Source: Bradyrhizobium sp. CIAT3101
GTDB taxonomy: Bacteria > Pseudomonadota > Alphaproteobacteria > Rhizobiales > Xanthobacteraceae
Assembly (NCBI RefSeq): GCF_029714945.1
Contig: NZ_CP121634.1
Coordinates: forward strand, 9,073,001 to 9,137,000
DNA length: 64,000 nucleotides
Direction: 5' to 3'
Shown: positions 9,026 to 18,256 of the stretch, piece by piece
Layout: the number at the start of each line of letters is the position of its first letter
Numbering within the stretch: the first letter of the stretch is position 1
Program-made: the position numbers and the translations under genes
Notes under the pieces: model-generated
Told to the model about the DNA's origin: nothing
Seen by the model: the letters and a program-made list of their open reading frames with translations, nothing else
Database searches by the model: none

Positions 9026-9052
9026 GAGTCGTCGGACTCTTGCGCGTGAGTC
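9026..9052. promoter_or_regulatory. Cluster of three GANTC methylation sites upstream of gcrA
   Basis: GAGTC (9026), GACTC (9035) and GAGTC (9048) lie within 27 bases, with further sites at 8967 and 9175. GANTC is the CcrM target in alphaproteobacteria, and GcrA acts at methylated GANTC promoters. The cluster suggests methylation-linked control of gcrA itself. Confidence 0.5.
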
Positions 9053-9259
9053 ACGCCATATTGTAGCGTTTGCCTTGTCAGATACGACATCTCGTGCAGC
9101 GGTTCTGATCCCAAAAGTCCTCATGTACCGGCGTAAACGTTCGGGCGGCTCATTGCGCCCGGCGAACCTTAAGGGATTCTGGCGGCACGGGTTTTTCGAA
9201 GCTTAGGCATTCGTCGTGCCGCCCCAGGATGGCAGGCGCGCGGCGAAGGAAAGGTTACA

Positions 9260-9772
9260 ATGACGGTTTTGACCTGGTCCGACGATCGCGTCGAGCAGTT
9301 GAAAAAGCTCTGGGAGGCCGGACTTTCGGCCAGCCAGATCGCCGCTGAGCTTGGGAATGTCACCCGCAACGCCGTGATCGGCAAGGTGCACAGGCTCGGC
9401 CTGTCGGGCCGCGCCAAGAGCCCGTCTTCGGCAGCTCCGCGGCCGCGCAAGGCGCGTCCGGCGCAGCACATGATGCGGGTGAGCAGGCCCATCGCGCGTG
9501 GCAATACCGCGCTGGCGCAGGCCTTCGAGGTCGAAGTCGAGGCTGAACCGGTCACCTACGACAACGTGGTGCCGATGAGCCAGCGGCTGTCGCTGCTCGA
9601 ATTGAACGAGGCGACCTGCCACTGGCCGGTCGGCGATCCCTCGAGCCCGGATTTCTTCTTCTGCGGCGGCAAGGCGCTCTCCGGCCTGCCCTACTGCGCC
9701 CAGCACTCGCGGGTGGCGTATCAGCCGGCAGCGGATCGGCGGCGGGCGCCGGCGAAGCCTGGCACGCGGTAA
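9260..9772 (+). CDS. gcrA: Cell-cycle regulator GcrA
   Basis: This 170-residue protein has the diagnostic N-terminus TWSDDRVEQLKKLWEAGLSASQIA, the helix-turn-helix NVTRNAVIGKVHRLGLSGR and the C-terminal sigma-contacting domain with TCHWPVGDPSSPDFFFCGGK and YCAQHSRVAY. GcrA binds RNA polymerase sigma-70 and activates promoters carrying CcrM-methylated GANTC. The linker (residues about 55-110) is Pro/Arg-rich. GGAAAGG precedes the start. Confidence 0.95.
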   Translation: MTVLTWSDDRVEQLKKLWEAGLSASQIAAELGNVTRNAVIGKVHRLGLSGRAKSPSSAAPRPRKARPAQHMMRVSRPIARGNTALAQAFEVEVEAEPVTYDNVVPMSQRLSLLELNEATCHWPVGDPSSPDFFFCGGKALSGLPYCAQHSRVAYQPAADRRRAPAKPGTR

Positions 9773-9820
9773 GCGCATCCAGGTAATCTCGTCCCGGCAC
9801 AAGGCCGGGACGACCGGGGA

Positions 9821-9858
9821 AATAAAAAAGCGCGCCATCCAGCGCGCTTTTTATTTTG
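9821..9858. terminator. Bidirectional intrinsic terminator between gcrA and phoB
   Basis: AAAAAAGCGCGC and GCGCGCTTTTTATTTT flank a 6-base loop, giving a strong stem with A-tract and T-tract on either side. It can terminate gcrA (plus) and phoB (minus). A second hairpin, TCCCGGC/GCCGGGA, lies just upstream at 9792-9810. Confidence 0.85.
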
Positions 9859-9874
9859 TCTGCTTGCAAGAGCC

Positions 9875-10582
9875 TTAGGCCTGCTCGGCCTTTGCAAACC
9901 GGTCATCGAGCGCATAGCCCGCACCGCGCACCGTGCGGATCGGATCCTGCTCGCGACCAAGATTGAGCAGCTTGCGCAGGCGACCGATATGCACGTCGAC
10001 GGTGCGCTCGTCGATATAGATGTCGCGGCCCCAGACGCTGTCGAGCAGCTGCTCGCGCGAGAACACGCGACCGGGGTGCTCCAGGAAAAACTCCAGCAGG
10101 CGATATTCGGTGGGGCCGAGATCGATCGGCCGGCCCGAGCGCGCCACGCGGCGCTTTTCGCGATCGAGCTCGATGTCACCGAAAGCGAGCACGGTTGCGA
10201 GCCGCTCGGGACTTGCGCGCCGCAGCAGACCCTTCACGCGGGCCAGCAGCTCGGGCACCGAGAACGGCTTGACGATGTAGTCGTCGGCGCCGGTCGCAAG
10301 GCCCCGCACCCGCTCGCTCTCCTCGCCGCGCGCGGTGAGCATGATGATCGGCAGCTGCTTGGTGTCGGACCGCGTCCGCAGCCGGCGGCACAGCTCGATG
10401 CCGGAAAGCCCCGGCAGCATCCAGTCGAGCACGATCAGATCGGGGATGTGCTCCTTGAGGCGGGTGTCGGCGTCGTCGCCGCGCATCACCGTCTCGACGT
10501 CATAGCCGTCGCCCTCGAGGTTGTAGCGGAGGAGCTCGGTGAGAGCTTCCTCGTCTTCAACCACCATAATGCGTGCGCCCAT
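9875..10582 (-). CDS. phoB: Phosphate regulon response regulator PhoB
   Basis: The 235-residue OmpR-family regulator has a receiver domain (VVEDEEALTELL, phosphoacceptor Asp in LIVLDWMLPGLSG, Lys in DYIVKPFS) and a C-terminal winged helix (PTEYRLLEFFLEHPGRVFSREQLLDSVWG...RTVDVHIGRLRK). It activates Pho-box promoters under phosphate limitation. It is the last gene of the phoR-pst-phoU-phoB set, 22 bases after phoU. Confidence 0.95.
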   Translation of the reverse strand: MGARIMVVEDEEALTELLRYNLEGDGYDVETVMRGDDADTRLKEHIPDLIVLDWMLPGLSGIELCRRLRTRSDTKQLPIIMLTARGEESERVRGLATGADDYIVKPFSVPELLARVKGLLRRASPERLATVLAFGDIELDREKRRVARSGRPIDLGPTEYRLLEFFLEHPGRVFSREQLLDSVWGRDIYIDERTVDVHIGRLRKLLNLGREQDPIRTVRGAGYALDDRFAKAEQA

Positions 10583-10604
10583 TGGGTCGTCGCTCCTTAA
10601 GGAT

Positions 10605-11321
10605 TCAAGTATTGGGGACCGTGGTGGCGAAGGTCGTCATGTCGCCCTTCGGTCGCTTGTCGGTGATGGCCTGGCCTTCGATCATGTAGAACACGGTCTC
10701 GGCAATGTTGGTGGCGTGGTCGCCGATCCGCTCGATGTTCTTGGCGCAGAACATCAGATGGATGCAGAACGAGATGTTGCGCGGGTCCTCCATCATATAG
10801 GTGAGGAGCTCGCGGAACAGCGAGGTGCAGATGGCGTCGACTTCCTCGTCGCCCTTCCACACCGCCATCGCCGCCGGCAGATCGTGCGCGGCATATGCGT
10901 CCAGCACCGACTTGACCTGCTGCTGCACGAGGTCGGTCATGTGCTCGAGGCCGCGGAACAGCTTGAGCGGATGGAAATCCGTCTCCAGCGCCGCGACGCG
11001 CTTGCCCATGTTCTTGGCGAGGTCGCCGATGCGTTCGAGATCGGTCGCGACGCGCATGGCGCCGACGATTTCGCGCAGATCCACCGCCATCGGCTGGCGG
11101 CGCGCGATCGTGAGCACGGCGCGTTCCTCGATCTTCTTCTGCAGCGCGTCGAGCTCGGCGTCGATGGTGACGACGCGCTGGCCGAGCGCGATATCACGGC
11201 GGATCAGCGCGTCGACGGAATCGACGATCATGCGCTCGGCGATGCCGCCCATCTCGGCGACCAGGCGCGTGAGCTCCTGGAGGTCGGTGTCGAAGGCCTT
11301 TGCGGTATGTTCAGAACCCAT
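10605..11321 (-). CDS. phoU: Phosphate signalling protein PhoU
   Basis: The 238-residue helical protein has two PhoU repeats with the metal-binding E/DxxxD motifs (DLERIGDLAKNMGK and NIERIGDHATNIAE). It links the Pst transporter to PhoR and keeps the regulon off when phosphate is ample. The start at 11321 is chosen because the family begins at MGSEHTAKAFD; the open frame further upstream lies inside pstB. Confidence 0.95.
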   Translation of the reverse strand: MGSEHTAKAFDTDLQELTRLVAEMGGIAERMIVDSVDALIRRDIALGQRVVTIDAELDALQKKIEERAVLTIARRQPMAVDLREIVGAMRVATDLERIGDLAKNMGKRVAALETDFHPLKLFRGLEHMTDLVQQQVKSVLDAYAAHDLPAAMAVWKGDEEVDAICTSLFRELLTYMMEDPRNISFCIHLMFCAKNIERIGDHATNIAETVFYMIEGQAITDKRPKGDMTTFATTVPNT

Positions 11322-11332
11322 GTCCTGTCTCC

Positions 11333-12154
11333 TCAGCCGAACCGGCCGGTAATGTAATCCTGCGTGCGCCGGTCGGACGGCGACGTGAAGATCTTGCTGG
11401 TGTCGTCGAACTCGATCAACTCGCCGAGATACATGAAGGCGGTCTTGTCGGAGACGCGAGCCGCTTGCTGCATGTTGTGGGTCACGATCGCGATCGTGTA
11501 ATTCTCGGACAGCTCCTGGATCAGCTCCTCGACCTTCGCGGTCGAGATCGGATCGAGCGCCGAGCAGGGCTCGTCGAACAGGATCACCTCGGGCCGCACC
11601 GCGACGGTGCGGGCAATGCAGAGGCGCTGCTGCTGGCCGCCGGAGAGCGACAGGCCGGAGGCGTTCAGCTTGTCCTTGACCTCGTTCCACAGCGCGCCGC
11701 CGCGCAGGGCCTTCTCGACGCGATCGTCCATCTCCGACTTCGAGATCTTCTCGTAGAGACGGATGCCGAAGGCGATGTTCTCGTAGATCGTCATCGGGAA
11801 CGGCGTCGGCTTCTGGAACACCATGCCGACGCGGGCGCGCAGCAGATTGAGGTCGAGCTTGGGATCGAGGATGTTGGTCTGGTCGAGCATCAGCTGACCG
11901 GAGACGCGCTGGCCCGGATAGAGGTCGTACATCCGGTTGAAGATGCGCAGCAGGGTCGACTTGCCGCAGCCCGACGGTCCGATGAACGCCGTGACGCGGT
12001 TGGTGCCGAGCGCCAGATTGATGTTCTTCAGCGCGTGGTGCTCGCCGTAATAGAAGTTGAGGTTGCGCACCGTTACCTTGGCCGGGGCTTCAGGCAGAGG
12101 CTGCGAGCCGGGATGAACGGCGGGCGTACTGACGGAAACAGACATTTCGCTCAT
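11333..12154 (-). CDS. pstB: Phosphate ABC transporter ATP-binding protein
   Basis: This 273-residue ATPase has Walker [10 protein letters not shown], signature [14 protein letters not shown] and Walker [13 protein letters not shown], plus the PstB-typical [11 protein letters not shown] segment. It powers high-affinity phosphate import. Its ATG overlaps the pstA TGA (ATGA). Confidence 0.96.
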   Translation of the reverse strand: MSEMSVSVSTPAVHPGSQPLPEAPAKVTVRNLNFYYGEHHALKNINLALGTNRVTAFIGPSGCGKSTLLRIFNRMYDLYPGQRVSGQLMLDQTNILDPKLDLNLLRARVGMVFQKPTPFPMTIYENIAFGIRLYEKISKSEMDDRVEKALRGGALWNEVKDKLNASGLSLSGGQQQRLCIARTVAVRPEVILFDEPCSALDPISTAKVEELIQELSENYTIAIVTHNMQQAARVSDKTAFMYLGELIEFDDTSKIFTSPSDRRTQDYITGRFG

Positions 12155-12996
12155 TTTGCGGTCCTCTCGGCGCTCAGGATGCGCGCGCCAATGTTCAGGG
12201 CAAGCACGGTCAACGTGATCAGCAGGGCGCCGCTCCAGGCCAACTGCTTCCAGTAGGCATACGGGCTCTGCACGAAGTTGTTGATGGTGACCGGCAGGTT
12301 GGCCATCGTCTTGTTCAGGCCCAGGCTGAAGAACTGGTTCGACAGTGCGGTGAACAGCAGCGGCGCAGTCTCGCCGGCGACGCGGGCGGTGGCCAGCATC
12401 ACGCCTGTGATGAGGCCCGAGCGCGCCGCACGATAGGCGATGCGCTTGATCACCAGCGAGCGCGGCAGGCCGAGCGCAGAGGCAGCCTCGCGCAGCGCGT
12501 TCGGCACCAGCAGCAGCATGTCCTCGGTCGTGCGCAGCACCACCGGGATCACGATCACGGCGAGTGCGAGCGAGCCTGCGATCGCCGAGAAGCCGCGCAT
12601 CGGCACCACCACCGCGCCGTAGATGAACAGGCCGATGATGATCGAGGGCGCCGAGAGCAGGATGTCGTTGATGAAGCGGATCACCGAGGTCAGCTTGTCG
12701 TTGCGGCCGTACTCGGCGAGATAGGTGCCGGCGAACAGGCCGAGCGGCGCGCCGATGCCGACGCCGATCACGGTCATGATCAGGGAGCCGACGATGGCGT
12801 TGCGCAGACCGCCTTCAGTCGAGCCCGGAGGCGGCGTGTCCGCGACGAACAGTTCGAGGTTCAACCCGGCGAGGCCGTTATAGAGCAGCGTGACCAGGAT
12901 CAGCGCGAGCCAGGTGACGCCGAAGGCGGCGGCACCGAAGCAGAGCCCGCGGATCACGATGTCCTTGCGGCGACGGCGTGAATAAATCGGGTTCAT
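12151..12996 (-). CDS. pstA: Phosphate ABC transporter permease PstA
   Basis: The 281-residue permease has about six membrane segments and the binding-protein-dependent transport motif around [30 protein letters not shown]. It pairs with PstC to form the channel. It starts one base after the pstC stop codon and overlaps pstB by four bases. Confidence 0.94.
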   Translation of the reverse strand: MNPIYSRRRRKDIVIRGLCFGAAAFGVTWLALILVTLLYNGLAGLNLELFVADTPPPGSTEGGLRNAIVGSLIMTVIGVGIGAPLGLFAGTYLAEYGRNDKLTSVIRFINDILLSAPSIIIGLFIYGAVVVPMRGFSAIAGSLALAVIVIPVVLRTTEDMLLLVPNALREAASALGLPRSLVIKRIAYRAARSGLITGVMLATARVAGETAPLLFTALSNQFFSLGLNKTMANLPVTINNFVQSPYAYWKQLAWSGALLITLTVLALNIGARILSAERTAK

Positions 12997-12997
12997 G

Positions 12998-13996
12998 TTA
13001 CTTCCCCGCCTTCTTTTCCAGCCGCATCAGCATCAGCCGGGCGCCGGCGAGCACGAAGAACGTCAGCACGAACAGCAGCAGGCCGAGCAGGATCAGGCCG
13101 GACTGGTGCAGGCCGTCGCTCTCGGCGAATTCGGAGGCGATCGCCGCCGAGATCGTGGTGCCCGGCGCGAAGATCGATGACGAGATGCGGAACGAGTTGC
13201 CGATGATGAAGGTCACCGCCATGGTCTCGCCGAGCGCGCGGCCCAGTGCCAGCATGACGCCACCGATGATGCCGACACGGGTGTAGGGGATCACCACGCT
13301 GCGCACGACTTCCCAGGTGGTGCAGCCGACGCCGTAGGCGGCTTCCTTCAGCACCGGCGGCACCGTCTTGAACACGTCGACCGAGATCGAGGTGATGAAG
13401 GGCAGCACCATGATGGCGAGGATCAGCGCGGCGTTGAACAGGCTGAGATAGGACGGGGGGCCGGCGAAGATCGCGCCCAGCACGGGGACGCCATCGAAGA
13501 TCTTGATCATGAAAGGCTGGAAGGTGTTGGCCAGGAACGGCCCCAGCACGAAGAAGCCCCACATGCCGTAGATGATCGAGGGAATGCCGGCGAGCAATTC
13601 AATCGCCATGCCGATGGGGCGGCGCAGCCATTGCGGGCAGAGCTCGGTGAGGAAGATCGCGATGCCGAGACCGACCGGAATGGCGATCAGCATCGCGATG
13701 AACGAGGTGACGAGCGTGCCGTACATCGGTCCGAGCGCGCCGAGCACGGGCGGATCGGCCGACGGCGCCCAGCGCTGCGTCCACAGGAACGCGAAGCCGT
13801 ATTCCTTCATCGCCGGGAAGGCACCGACGATCAGCGACAGGATGATGCCGCCGAGGATGAGAAGCACCGAGATCGCACTGAGCCGCGTGATCCAGTAGAA
13901 GGTGACATCGCCGAGCTTGAACGCGCTCAACGCCTTGGCGCGATCATATGGTCCCGCGTCGTCGACGATATCGCTCTGAACGGCCATTTCTGCCAC
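12998..13996 (-). CDS. pstC: Phosphate ABC transporter permease PstC
   Basis: The 332-residue permease has a cytoplasmic N-terminus, about six helices and the EAA-type loop [30 protein letters not shown]. The conserved [24 protein letters not shown] region is typical of PstC. A palindromic repeat separates it from pstS, possibly lowering permease expression relative to the binding protein. Confidence 0.94.
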   Translation of the reverse strand: MAEMAVQSDIVDDAGPYDRAKALSAFKLGDVTFYWITRLSAISVLLILGGIILSLIVGAFPAMKEYGFAFLWTQRWAPSADPPVLGALGPMYGTLVTSFIAMLIAIPVGLGIAIFLTELCPQWLRRPIGMAIELLAGIPSIIYGMWGFFVLGPFLANTFQPFMIKIFDGVPVLGAIFAGPPSYLSLFNAALILAIMVLPFITSISVDVFKTVPPVLKEAAYGVGCTTWEVVRSVVIPYTRVGIIGGVMLALGRALGETMAVTFIIGNSFRISSSIFAPGTTISAAIASEFAESDGLHQSGLILLGLLLFVLTFFVLAGARLMLMRLEKKAGK

Positions 13997-14034
13997 GCCG
14001 ATCCCCTATGCCAAGAATATACGCTTTTTATTGG

Positions 14035-14155
14035 TCTCGTGCCCCGGATGCGGCGCTAGCTGCGAAGCGTTGCGACGTTGATCCGGGGCCTCGTTCTTGT
14101 GGGTCCCGGTTCAGCGCAGCAGCGTTCCACGCTGCCGCGCATCCGGGACACGAGA
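14035..14155. repeat. Palindromic intergenic repeat between pstS and pstC (family E)
   Basis: Outer arms TCTCGTGCCCCGGATGCG and CGCATCCGGGACACGAGA are near-complementary over about 18 bases, with inner matches around AGCGTTG and CAGCGTT. In the pst transcript it would form a stable hairpin that could protect pstS mRNA or cause partial termination. Confidence 0.75.
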
Positions 14156-14164
14156 GGAGAGCGC

Positions 14165-15178
14165 TTAGCTCTTGATCTCGGCAGCCCAGGTCTTCTCGAT
14201 CAGCTGGACGACGCTGTCCGGCATCGGGATGTAGTCGAGCTCTTCAGCCGCCTTGCCGCCGTTCTTGAAGGCCCAGCGGAAGAACTTGATGGCTTCCTGC
14301 GAGGCCGCCTTGTCGGTGGCGTCCTTGTGCATGAGGATGAAGGTCGCCGCCGTGATCGGCCAGGACTTGTCGCCGGGCTGGTCGGTCAGGATGACGTAGT
14401 AGCCGGGAGCCTTGGCCCAGTCGGCGTTGGAAGCGGCCGCCTGGAAGGCTTCGACGGTCGGCTGCACCGGCTTGCCGGCCTTGTTGACGAGGCCGGTGTA
14501 GGTCAGCTTGTTCTGCTTGGCATAGGCGTACTCGACGTAACCGATCGAGTTCTTGGTCTGGCTGATGTTGCCCGACACGCCTTCGTTGCCCTTGGCGCCG
14601 ACGCCAACCGGCCACTCGACGGCGGTGCCCTCACCGACCTTGCTCTTCCAGTCGGCGCTGGCCTTGGAGAGGTAATTGGTGAAGTTGAAGGTGGTGCCCG
14701 AACCGTCCGAACGACGGACCACGGTGATCGCGTCCGACGGCAGCTTCACGTTCGGATTGAGCTTCTTGATCGCGGCGTCGTCCCACTTGGTGATCTTGCC
14801 GAGATAGATGTTGGCGAGGGTCTCGCCGTCGAACACCAGTTCGCCGGCCTTGACGCCTTCGAGGTTGACGACGGGAACGATGGCGCCCATCACCATCGGC
14901 CACTGGGCAAGGCCGTCCTTCTCGAGCTGTTCGGCCTTGAGCGGCGCGTCGCTGGCGCCGAAGGTCACGGTCTTGGCCTGGATCTGCTTGATGCCGCCGC
15001 CGGAGCCGATCGACTGATAGTTCAGGCCGTTGCCGGTCTCCTTCTTGTAGGCGTCAGCCCACTTCGAATAGATCGGGAATGGGAAGGTCGCGCCTGCACC
15101 CGTGATGTCGGCAGCAAAGGCCGCCGTCGTCGTTGCGGCGACCAAGCCGGCAGCGACGATCGTTTTGATGAAATTCAT
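14165..15178 (-). CDS. pstS: Periplasmic phosphate-binding protein
   Basis: The 337-residue binding protein begins with a signal peptide ([22 protein letters not shown]) and shows [41 protein letters not shown] and [16 protein letters not shown], the phosphate-contacting segments. The start at 15178 has GGAGA upstream; longer frames are not signal-like. A Pho box lies about 100 bases before it. Confidence 0.96.
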   Translation of the reverse strand: MNFIKTIVAAGLVAATTTAAFAADITGAGATFPFPIYSKWADAYKKETGNGLNYQSIGSGGGIKQIQAKTVTFGASDAPLKAEQLEKDGLAQWPMVMGAIVPVVNLEGVKAGELVFDGETLANIYLGKITKWDDAAIKKLNPNVKLPSDAITVVRRSDGSGTTFNFTNYLSKASADWKSKVGEGTAVEWPVGVGAKGNEGVSGNISQTKNSIGYVEYAYAKQNKLTYTGLVNKAGKPVQPTVEAFQAAASNADWAKAPGYYVILTDQPGDKSWPITAATFILMHKDATDKAASQEAIKFFRWAFKNGGKAAEELDYIPMPDSVVQLIEKTWAAEIKS

Positions 15179-15277
15179 GCTGGTCTCCATACAGGGGAGC
15201 GAAGCGCCATCAGCGCCCGATCGCGCTCCCCGCGCCGCCCCTTTAGGAGCGGTCGGCTGTGCTTTTACGAAGGTTTC

Positions 15278-15295
15278 GTGACAGTCGGATGACAC
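15278..15295 (-). promoter_or_regulatory. Pho box upstream of pstS
   Basis: On the minus strand the sequence GTGTCATCCGACTGTCAC contains two 7-base half-sites (GTGTCAT and CTGTCAC) spaced by four bases, matching the PhoB consensus CTGTCAT-N4-CTGTCAT. It lies upstream of pstS, so PhoB should induce pstSCAB-phoU-phoB. Confidence 0.85.
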
Positions 15296-15298
15296 CTT

Positions 15299-15318
15299 CA
15301 AGCGATTGAAATCGCTTG
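15299..15318. repeat. 20-bp palindrome between phoR and the Pho box
   Basis: CAAGCGAT-TGAA-ATCGCTTG is a perfect 8-bp inverted repeat just after the phoR stop. There is no T-run, so it is either a weak terminator or a protein-binding site near the Pho box. Confidence 0.5.
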
Positions 15319-15328
15319 ATTTTCGTCC

Positions 15329-16621
15329 CTAAACTAAAGTCTTAGCCTGGGGAAAACAGGCCGTGAAAGTGGCCCCCTGTTTAGGGACACTTTCGATCAA
15401 AAGACGGCCGCGGTGACGGTTAAGAATATGTTTCACCAGCGATAATCCAAGACCGGTTCCACCCTGGGAGCGGCTGTCGCCGACGTCCACCCGGTAGAAC
15501 CGTTCGGTCAGGCGCGGCAGGTGCTCGGGCGCGATGCCGGGTCCGAAATCCCGCACCATGACCCGGATTTCCTGAGGTCCGTCAGTCGCCGGGGTCGCGG
15601 TCAGCGACACGATGACGCGCCCGCCGGAGGCACCGTATTTGAGCGCGTTCTCGATCAGATTTTCGAACAGGCGCAGCAGCTCCTCGCGGTCGCCCGCGAT
15701 CATGACCGGCGCTTCCGGCAGATGGGTCTCGACCTCGACCTGGCGTTCCCGGGCCAGCGGCTCGAGCCCGTCGGCGACCTGGAAGATGATCGGCAGCAGG
15801 TCGACCAGCGTATCCGGCCGCACATGGGCCGACAGCTCCACCCGCGACAGCGACAGCAGATCGTCGATCAGGCGCGCCATGCGGGTGGCCTGGTTGTGCA
15901 TGATGCCGAGGAAGCGCTCGCGCGCCTTGGGATCGTCCTTGGCCTGGCCCTGCAGCGTGTCGATGAAGCCGGAGAGCGCGGCCAGCGGCGTGCGCAATTC
16001 ATGGCTGGCGTTGGCAACGAAGTCGGCGCGCATTTCCTCGACCCGGCGCAGCGGCGTCTGGTCGTGGAAGGTCATCAGCATGCATTTGTCGGCGCCGCCG
16101 AACGTGGTCGGCACCGGCACCGGGGTGATGATCAGCTCCATCCAGCGATCGACCGGCACATGGTCGAGATAAGTCGCGCGCCGCGGCTCGGTGGTCGCGA
16201 TGGACTCGCGCAGCGCCGTGATGATCTCCGGCGAGCGCAGCGCGAACTGGGCGAGCTCGTTCTTGCGCAGCGCCGGCGCGAGCTGGGCGGCAGCGGCATT
16301 GAGATGGATGACGCGGCCGGCGCGGTCGAGCAACACGGCCGGATCCGGCATGCCGGCGACGACCGCGGCCACCGCCGCGCTCTCGACCGGATTGACGCGG
16401 CGGGTGTCCTCGCGGGAGGCAGCGGTATCATGCAGCCGCCAGGGGATCAGCGCCGCCGCTGCGATGCAGAGGAACACCGTCACCGCCCGCACCACCGACA
16501 ATTCGCCGAGCGAGACCACTACCGACAGCGCCAGCGCGGCGGCGATCAGGATGATGGTCGAGTGCCGCAGCCGGTCGGACCAGGGCTGCACAGTGGGAGA
16601 CGAGGGAGCGTCGATCGCCAT
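15329..16621 (-). CDS. phoR: Phosphate regulon sensor histidine kinase PhoR
   Basis: The 430-residue kinase has two N-terminal membrane helices (about residues 22-60), a PAS domain (about 95-190), the H-box ADFVANASHELRTPLAALSGF, an N-box LFENLIENALKYG and G-boxes RDFGPGIAPEHL and GGTGLGLSLVKHI. It phosphorylates PhoB at low phosphate. Position directly upstream of pstS in the same orientation is the common alphaproteobacterial arrangement. Confidence 0.94.
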   Translation of the reverse strand: MAIDAPSSPTVQPWSDRLRHSTIILIAAALALSVVVSLGELSVVRAVTVFLCIAAAALIPWRLHDTAASREDTRRVNPVESAAVAAVVAGMPDPAVLLDRAGRVIHLNAAAAQLAPALRKNELAQFALRSPEIITALRESIATTEPRRATYLDHVPVDRWMELIITPVPVPTTFGGADKCMLMTFHDQTPLRRVEEMRADFVANASHELRTPLAALSGFIDTLQGQAKDDPKARERFLGIMHNQATRMARLIDDLLSLSRVELSAHVRPDTLVDLLPIIFQVADGLEPLARERQVEVETHLPEAPVMIAGDREELLRLFENLIENALKYGASGGRVIVSLTATPATDGPQEIRVMVRDFGPGIAPEHLPRLTERFYRVDVGDSRSQGGTGLGLSLVKHILNRHRGRLLIESVPKQGATFTACFPQAKTLV

Positions 16622-16656
16622 CGGGGCGGGCTTCTCCTTGTTGCGTTTTGCGCCGG

Positions 16657-17712
16657 TCAGGCGCCGCTGTCGCTGCGCTTTCTCACATAAGCGGCTTCAG
16701 GCGGCGGGCCTGGATCGAGCTTGAGCGCCGCCTGTTGCAGCCGCTTCGATCGGGTACCGATGATAACCTCGCGAAACGTCAGCAAGATTACAGAGATGAC
16801 GAAGGGCGACAGATAATAGAGGACCCGGAACAGCAGCATGCCGCCGAGCAGTTCCTCGCGGTCCATCTGCCAGAGGCCGACCAGCATGGCGGCGTCGAAC
16901 ACCCCGAGCCCGCCGGGCGAATGGCTGGCGAAGCCGAGCAGCGTCGCCGAGACGAAGATGACCGCGACCACGACGAAGCCGAGATTGGGCTCGTCGGGGA
17001 CCAGCACATACATCGCGAGCGCGCAGAAGCCGAGATCGATGATGCCGATCGCGATCTGCAGCAGCGTCAGCGGACCGCCCGGCAGCACCACGGTCCAGGG
17101 GCCGCGTCCGACCACCCGCGGCTGGGTCCAGACCCAGACCACATATCCGACCAGCGCGACGAGGATCATCATCGCAGCCGTCCGGTTCAGCCAGGCCGGC
17201 AACTGGTCGATCGAGGCGGCCGCCTCCGGATGATAGGAGATGCCGAGGCCGAGCACGGCGGCATTGCCGAGCCAGAAGGTGAGGCCGGCGAGAAAGCAGA
17301 TTTTTGCGACGTCGATCGCGTTCAGCCCATAGGCCGAATAGATCCGGTAGCGCACCGCACCGCCGGTAAAGACGCTGGCGCCGACATTGTGGCCGATCGA
17401 ATAGCTGGTGAAGGCCGCGAGCGCGTTGATGCGATAGGGCACGTGGGAATGGCCGATCGCGCGTACGGCGAACAGATCGTAGAACGTCAGCGTGAAATAG
17501 CCTGCGGCGACGAACAGCGCCGCCATCGCAATCTGGCGCGGCTCGGTGCTCTTGATGGCCTCGACCACCTCGTTCATGTCGATGCCGCGCAGCATGTGGT
17601 AGAGCACATAGCAAGCGATGCCGATGACCGCGACGCTGATCACAACTCCAAGCTTATGCAGGATTTGCTTCTGGCGCAGAAACGTCATCGCTCTGCGTAT
17701 GGCTTCCAGCAT
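16657..17712 (-). CDS. Flippase-like (YbhN/LPG-synthase TM domain) membrane protein
   Basis: The 351-residue protein has about eight membrane helices and matches the LPG_synthase_TM/UPF0104 family: TSYSIGHNVGASVFTGGAVRYRIY near residues 107-130 and SHSPGGLGVFDAAML near residue 270 are its conserved blocks. Members are linked to lipid flipping or isoprenoid-linked envelope steps; the substrate here is unknown. It lies 35 bases upstream of phoR on the same strand and may be co-transcribed. Confidence 0.72.
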   Translation of the reverse strand: MLEAIRRAMTFLRQKQILHKLGVVISVAVIGIACYVLYHMLRGIDMNEVVEAIKSTEPRQIAMAALFVAAGYFTLTFYDLFAVRAIGHSHVPYRINALAAFTSYSIGHNVGASVFTGGAVRYRIYSAYGLNAIDVAKICFLAGLTFWLGNAAVLGLGISYHPEAAASIDQLPAWLNRTAAMMILVALVGYVVWVWTQPRVVGRGPWTVVLPGGPLTLLQIAIGIIDLGFCALAMYVLVPDEPNLGFVVVAVIFVSATLLGFASHSPGGLGVFDAAMLVGLWQMDREELLGGMLLFRVLYYLSPFVISVILLTFREVIIGTRSKRLQQAALKLDPGPPPEAAYVRKRSDSGA

Positions 17713-18256
17713 CTAGACCTCGAACAACGCTGCAACGGCCAGGGTGGCCGGCGAACAGGCGGACGACGCACAGGCACTCAACGAACGAGCACTCAACGAA
17801 CCTTTGCCGCCTGCTCCGGCCTCGCGCATGCCCCCCGCCCTTCCACTAGCGCGTTTTGAGGCGGAGTGGAATTCGCCAATGTGAACAAAATCACGTGCCT
17901 TCAATATTTTAGGCAGGTTTGCGGGCTGAAGGTGCACGGTTTGGCGCTTTCGGCGGCAGGGCTGACGCGAATCTCCATGGCAATCCTGCGCAGGGGCCAT
18001 GAAGTTTTGATGATTTCGACCGGTCAATGTTCCGCCACGCCTTAAGTCGAAATCAATCTATGGGCGCCGCCGGCCTGTTGAAAGAGGGGCGAGCCGCGAC
18101 AGTCGGCGGCGGCACAAATGGCCGCGCGGCAATCGCGCGGCTGAGGCCAGATCCCTGATATTCGGTTGCACCGCGGCATCACGGAGGGAGGCGCGGTCGC
18201 GGCGTCCGCCGGCGAGGGGCCGGCGGGGAGCTTGCCGTTCGGAGGGAGCGGCCTGC
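17713..18256. other. Intergenic region with no gene seen
   Basis: About 540 bases between two minus-strand genes. It contains the hairpin GCCGCGCG-GCAAT-CGCGCGGC at 18121-18141, which could end dbjA transcription, and an AT-richer block near 17865-17910 that may hold the flippase promoter. Open frames here look like non-coding translations. Confidence 0.5.

Larger units (their letters stand above)
8807..9259. other. Intergenic region between divergent argD and gcrA
   Basis: No convincing gene. It holds the argD leader hairpin (8879-8903) and five GANTC sites (8967, 9026, 9035, 9048, 9175), three of them within 27 bases, on the gcrA side. Open frames across it lack ribosome binding sites and protein-like composition. 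Confidence 0.6.

Noticed and set aside
16648..17859. 403-codon plus-strand open frame
   Set aside because: Antisense to the flippase-like gene; composition rich in Arg, His and Gln with no domain.
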